Part shown: positions 62,434 to 64,000 of the stretch, piece by piece
Numbering within the stretch: position 1 is the stretch's first letter
How the letters are laid out: each line of letters opens with the position of its first letter
Assembly: GCF_011604685.1 (NCBI RefSeq)
Contig: NZ_CP050063.1
Span: 2,936,501 to 3,000,500, forward strand
Origin: Spirosoma aureum
GTDB taxonomy: Bacteria; Bacteroidota; Bacteroidia; Cytophagales; Spirosomataceae
Direction of reading: 5' to 3'
DNA: 64,000 nt
Notes under the pieces: generated by a model
What the model saw: only the letters and a program-made list of their open reading frames with translations
What the model was told of the DNA's origin: nothing
Databases searched by the model: none
Position numbers and translations under genes: made by a program

Positions 62434-64000
62434 ATGGTCCCTACTTTTACCTGGTATCGTCTACTTATTGTAGCCGTATGTTTTTGGTTGTGCCTTTCTA
62501 TTGCATTTGCCCAGAAGAAAATCGATCCAGGCCCAGCCATTAAATTTGGTAAGATCACCCCCGACCAGTTTACGCATACCATTTCAGATTCCAGCGCAGA
62601 AGCCGTGGTTCTTTACGATTATGGAGAGGTAACCTTTGAGCATAATGCCACTGATTTGTGGCTTGTATCCCAGCATCATATCAGGCTACAAATCCGTAAG
62701 AAATCGGCCTACGATCGAGCGACAATTGAACTGTTTACCCGTCGTGGAAAGGCAGGGCAGCATGAATTTATCTCGGATTTTGAGGCCTATACCTATAAAC
62801 TGGTTGATGGAAATGTATCTTTTGACCGACTGACCGACGCTGGCCACTTTACCGAAAAAGCATCAGATCAGTTTTGGATTGAAAAATATACACTGCCCAA
62901 CGTCCGGGAAGGGGCTATCCTTGACTATAAATACACCGTTCATACGCCCTTTAGTGTTAATCATAATCCTCGAACGTGGCGATTTCAGCAGGATATACCG
63001 GTTAAATGGAGCGAATACCGTATCACGATCCCTGATTATTTCTATTACAAAATGCTGATGAGTGGCTACCTGAGCATGGTGGTTAATGAACAGAAAAAGA
63101 GTTCTATTGATCTCCTGCCAGGCCAGGGGAGTGTGTCGGCCTCCTCCTATCGGTTCGCCATGAAAGATGTACCGGCTTTCAGAGATGAGGCTTACATTAC
63201 AACGGATGACGATTACCTGTCCAAAATTGATTTTGAACTGGCCAGTTATCAGTTACCCGGCGCTGGTGGTCTACGGAATCATAATTTATCGGTTGGCTGG
63301 GATGCTATGGATAAAACGCTCCTTAGTGATGCCAACTTTGGCGGACAGATCAAGCGGGCTGGTTTTATGCGGGAAACGGCCAGATCACTACTAGCTCAAC
63401 AATCAGATACCCTGTCGCGCATAAAAGCAGCGTATGATTTTATCCGGAAAACTGTCAAATGGAACGATGAGGCTTCGCTATGGTCGATGGATGGTATTAA
63501 GAAGGTTTTCGATAACAAAAAAGGCAATGCCGCCGATATCAACCTGATGCTGGTTGCACTCCTGCGTGAAATGGACATCAGTGCCAATCCGGTTATTCTT
63601 AGCACTCGCTCGCATGGGCGAATTAGTGAAGCCTACGCGTTATTGAAAAAGTTTAATTACGTTATCGCGCAGGTATCCGTTGGCGGGAAAGATATGCTGC
63701 TGGATGCTACCGATCCTTACCTAACGCCCGGAATGCTTCCCGTACATTGCCTGAACGAAACCGGACGACTTGTTCATGAGACGAACTCCCGTTTTATACC
63801 CTTGCTGGCGCTGGAGCGCGACGTTGATATGCATACGGGTTCATTTACAATTGATGCTGAAGGAGAGGTGTCGGGTAAGCTGCTCCATTCTCACGGTGGC
63901 TACAGCGCCCGGAAAGCCCGCAAGCAATTTGCCAAAGAAGGAAAATCGAAATTTCTTGAAAACATTCAAAAAACAAGACCTGCCTGGCAGATCGAGATGG
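62434..64000 (+). CDS. DUF3857/transglutaminase-like secreted protein (partial)
   Basis: An open frame of 522 codons that runs off the right edge. A signal peptide (about 1-28, ending IAFAQ) is followed by a DUF3857 domain (about 40-200; LVSQHHIRLQIRKKSAYDRA, WIEKYTLPNVREGAILDYKY) and a transglutaminase-like domain (about 330-460; RIKAAYDFIRKTVKWNDE, GNAADINLMLVALLREMDIS, LLDATDPYLTPGMLP). At the expected place of the catalytic Cys there is Ala in KGNAADINL, so the enzyme may be inactive; that is common in this group. The C-terminus, often DUF3858, is missing. Confidence 0.9.
   Translation, partial: MVPTFTWYRLLIVAVCFWLCLSIAFAQKKIDPGPAIKFGKITPDQFTHTISDSSAEAVVLYDYGEVTFEHNATDLWLVSQHHIRLQIRKKSAYDRATIELFTRRGKAGQHEFISDFEAYTYKLVDGNVSFDRLTDAGHFTEKASDQFWIEKYTLPNVREGAILDYKYTVHTPFSVNHNPRTWRFQQDIPVKWSEYRITIPDYFYYKMLMSGYLSMVVNEQKKSSIDLLPGQGSVSASSYRFAMKDVPAFRDEAYITTDDDYLSKIDFELASYQLPGAGGLRNHNLSVGWDAMDKTLLSDANFGGQIKRAGFMRETARSLLAQQSDTLSRIKAAYDFIRKTVKWNDEASLWSMDGIKKVFDNKKGNAADINLMLVALLREMDISANPVILSTRSHGRISEAYALLKKFNYVIAQVSVGGKDMLLDATDPYLTPGMLPVHCLNETGRLVHETNSRFIPLLALERDVDMHTGSFTIDAEGEVSGKLLHSHGGYSARKARKQFAKEGKSKFLENIQKTRPAWQIEM

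Noticed and set aside
1..64000. tRNA, rRNA, CRISPR arrays, IS elements and prophage genes
   Set aside because: I looked for T-loop-like sequences, regularly spaced repeats, transposase motifs and phage genes and found none; small degenerate examples could be missed by eye.

Overview
This window comes from a Bacteroidota chromosome, most likely a Spirosoma-like member of the Cytophagales. The evidence is two SusC/RagA-type TonB transporters, a SusD lipoprotein, Bacteroidetes-type ECF sigma/FecR pairs, two proteins with type IX secretion C-terminal sorting domains, near-absence of Shine-Dalgarno sequences, and several start regions preceded by the Bacteroidetes -7 element TAnnTTTG. The genus is an inference from overall resemblance. 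I found no rRNA, tRNA, insertion sequence, prophage or CRISPR array.

Layout. 0-11.1 kb: a SusC-type porin (its SusD partner should lie off the left edge), an RqcH/NFACT-type ribosome rescue factor, a glycosyltransferase, a soluble PAS histidine kinase, and a secreted VOC protein next to a T9SS-exported M1 peptidase. 11.1-17.7 kb: a housekeeping operon read leftwards, pheT - coiled-coil protein - zapA - rny, flanked by DUF4230 and DUF1684 proteins. 17.8-21.1 kb: a tightly coupled four-gene cassette (sugar ketoisomerase, PLP aminotransferase, lipid-linked GT2, methyltransferase) that looks like synthesis and attachment of an amino-deoxy sugar. 21.1-26.0 kb: riboflavin synthase, a kinase-free PASTA protein followed by a T9SS protein, a rhodanese, and miaA, whose 3' end is made of heptamer repeats. 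26.0-34.2 kb: an AT-rich desert, then small regulators and envelope proteins (HxlR, PliI-like, beta-barrel, BON-LysM, DUF937, trypsin-like protease, PepSY-like lipoprotein), an OsmC-SDR pair and an ArgE-like deacylase.

34.3-51.6 kb is a carbohydrate region: ECF sigma factor, FecR anti-sigma, STN-SusC, SusD, a GH88/105 unsaturated uronyl hydrolase, a GH92 mannosidase, a membrane-spanning putative DNA-binding sensor, a PQQ/cytochrome c dehydrogenase, a GH29 fucosidase and mannose-6-phosphate isomerase. The first four form a trans-envelope signalling and import unit; the enzymes suggest mannose-, fucose- and uronate-containing glycans. 51.7-58.7 kb continues with a cytochrome/FG-GAP lipoprotein, a GH18 chitinase flanked by two copies of a dispersed inverted repeat, a ROK regulator, a gluconokinase and a small beta-rich protein. 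58.8-61.9 kb holds proBA and aat. The right edge cuts a DUF3857/transglutaminase-like protein.

The least explained items are the transmembrane putative regulator at 45.5 kb, the cytochrome/FG-GAP lipoprotein, the aminosugar cassette, terminator hairpins whose loops carry the next gene's probable promoter, the heptamer array that encodes the MiaA C-terminus, and the repeat pair around the chitinase gene.
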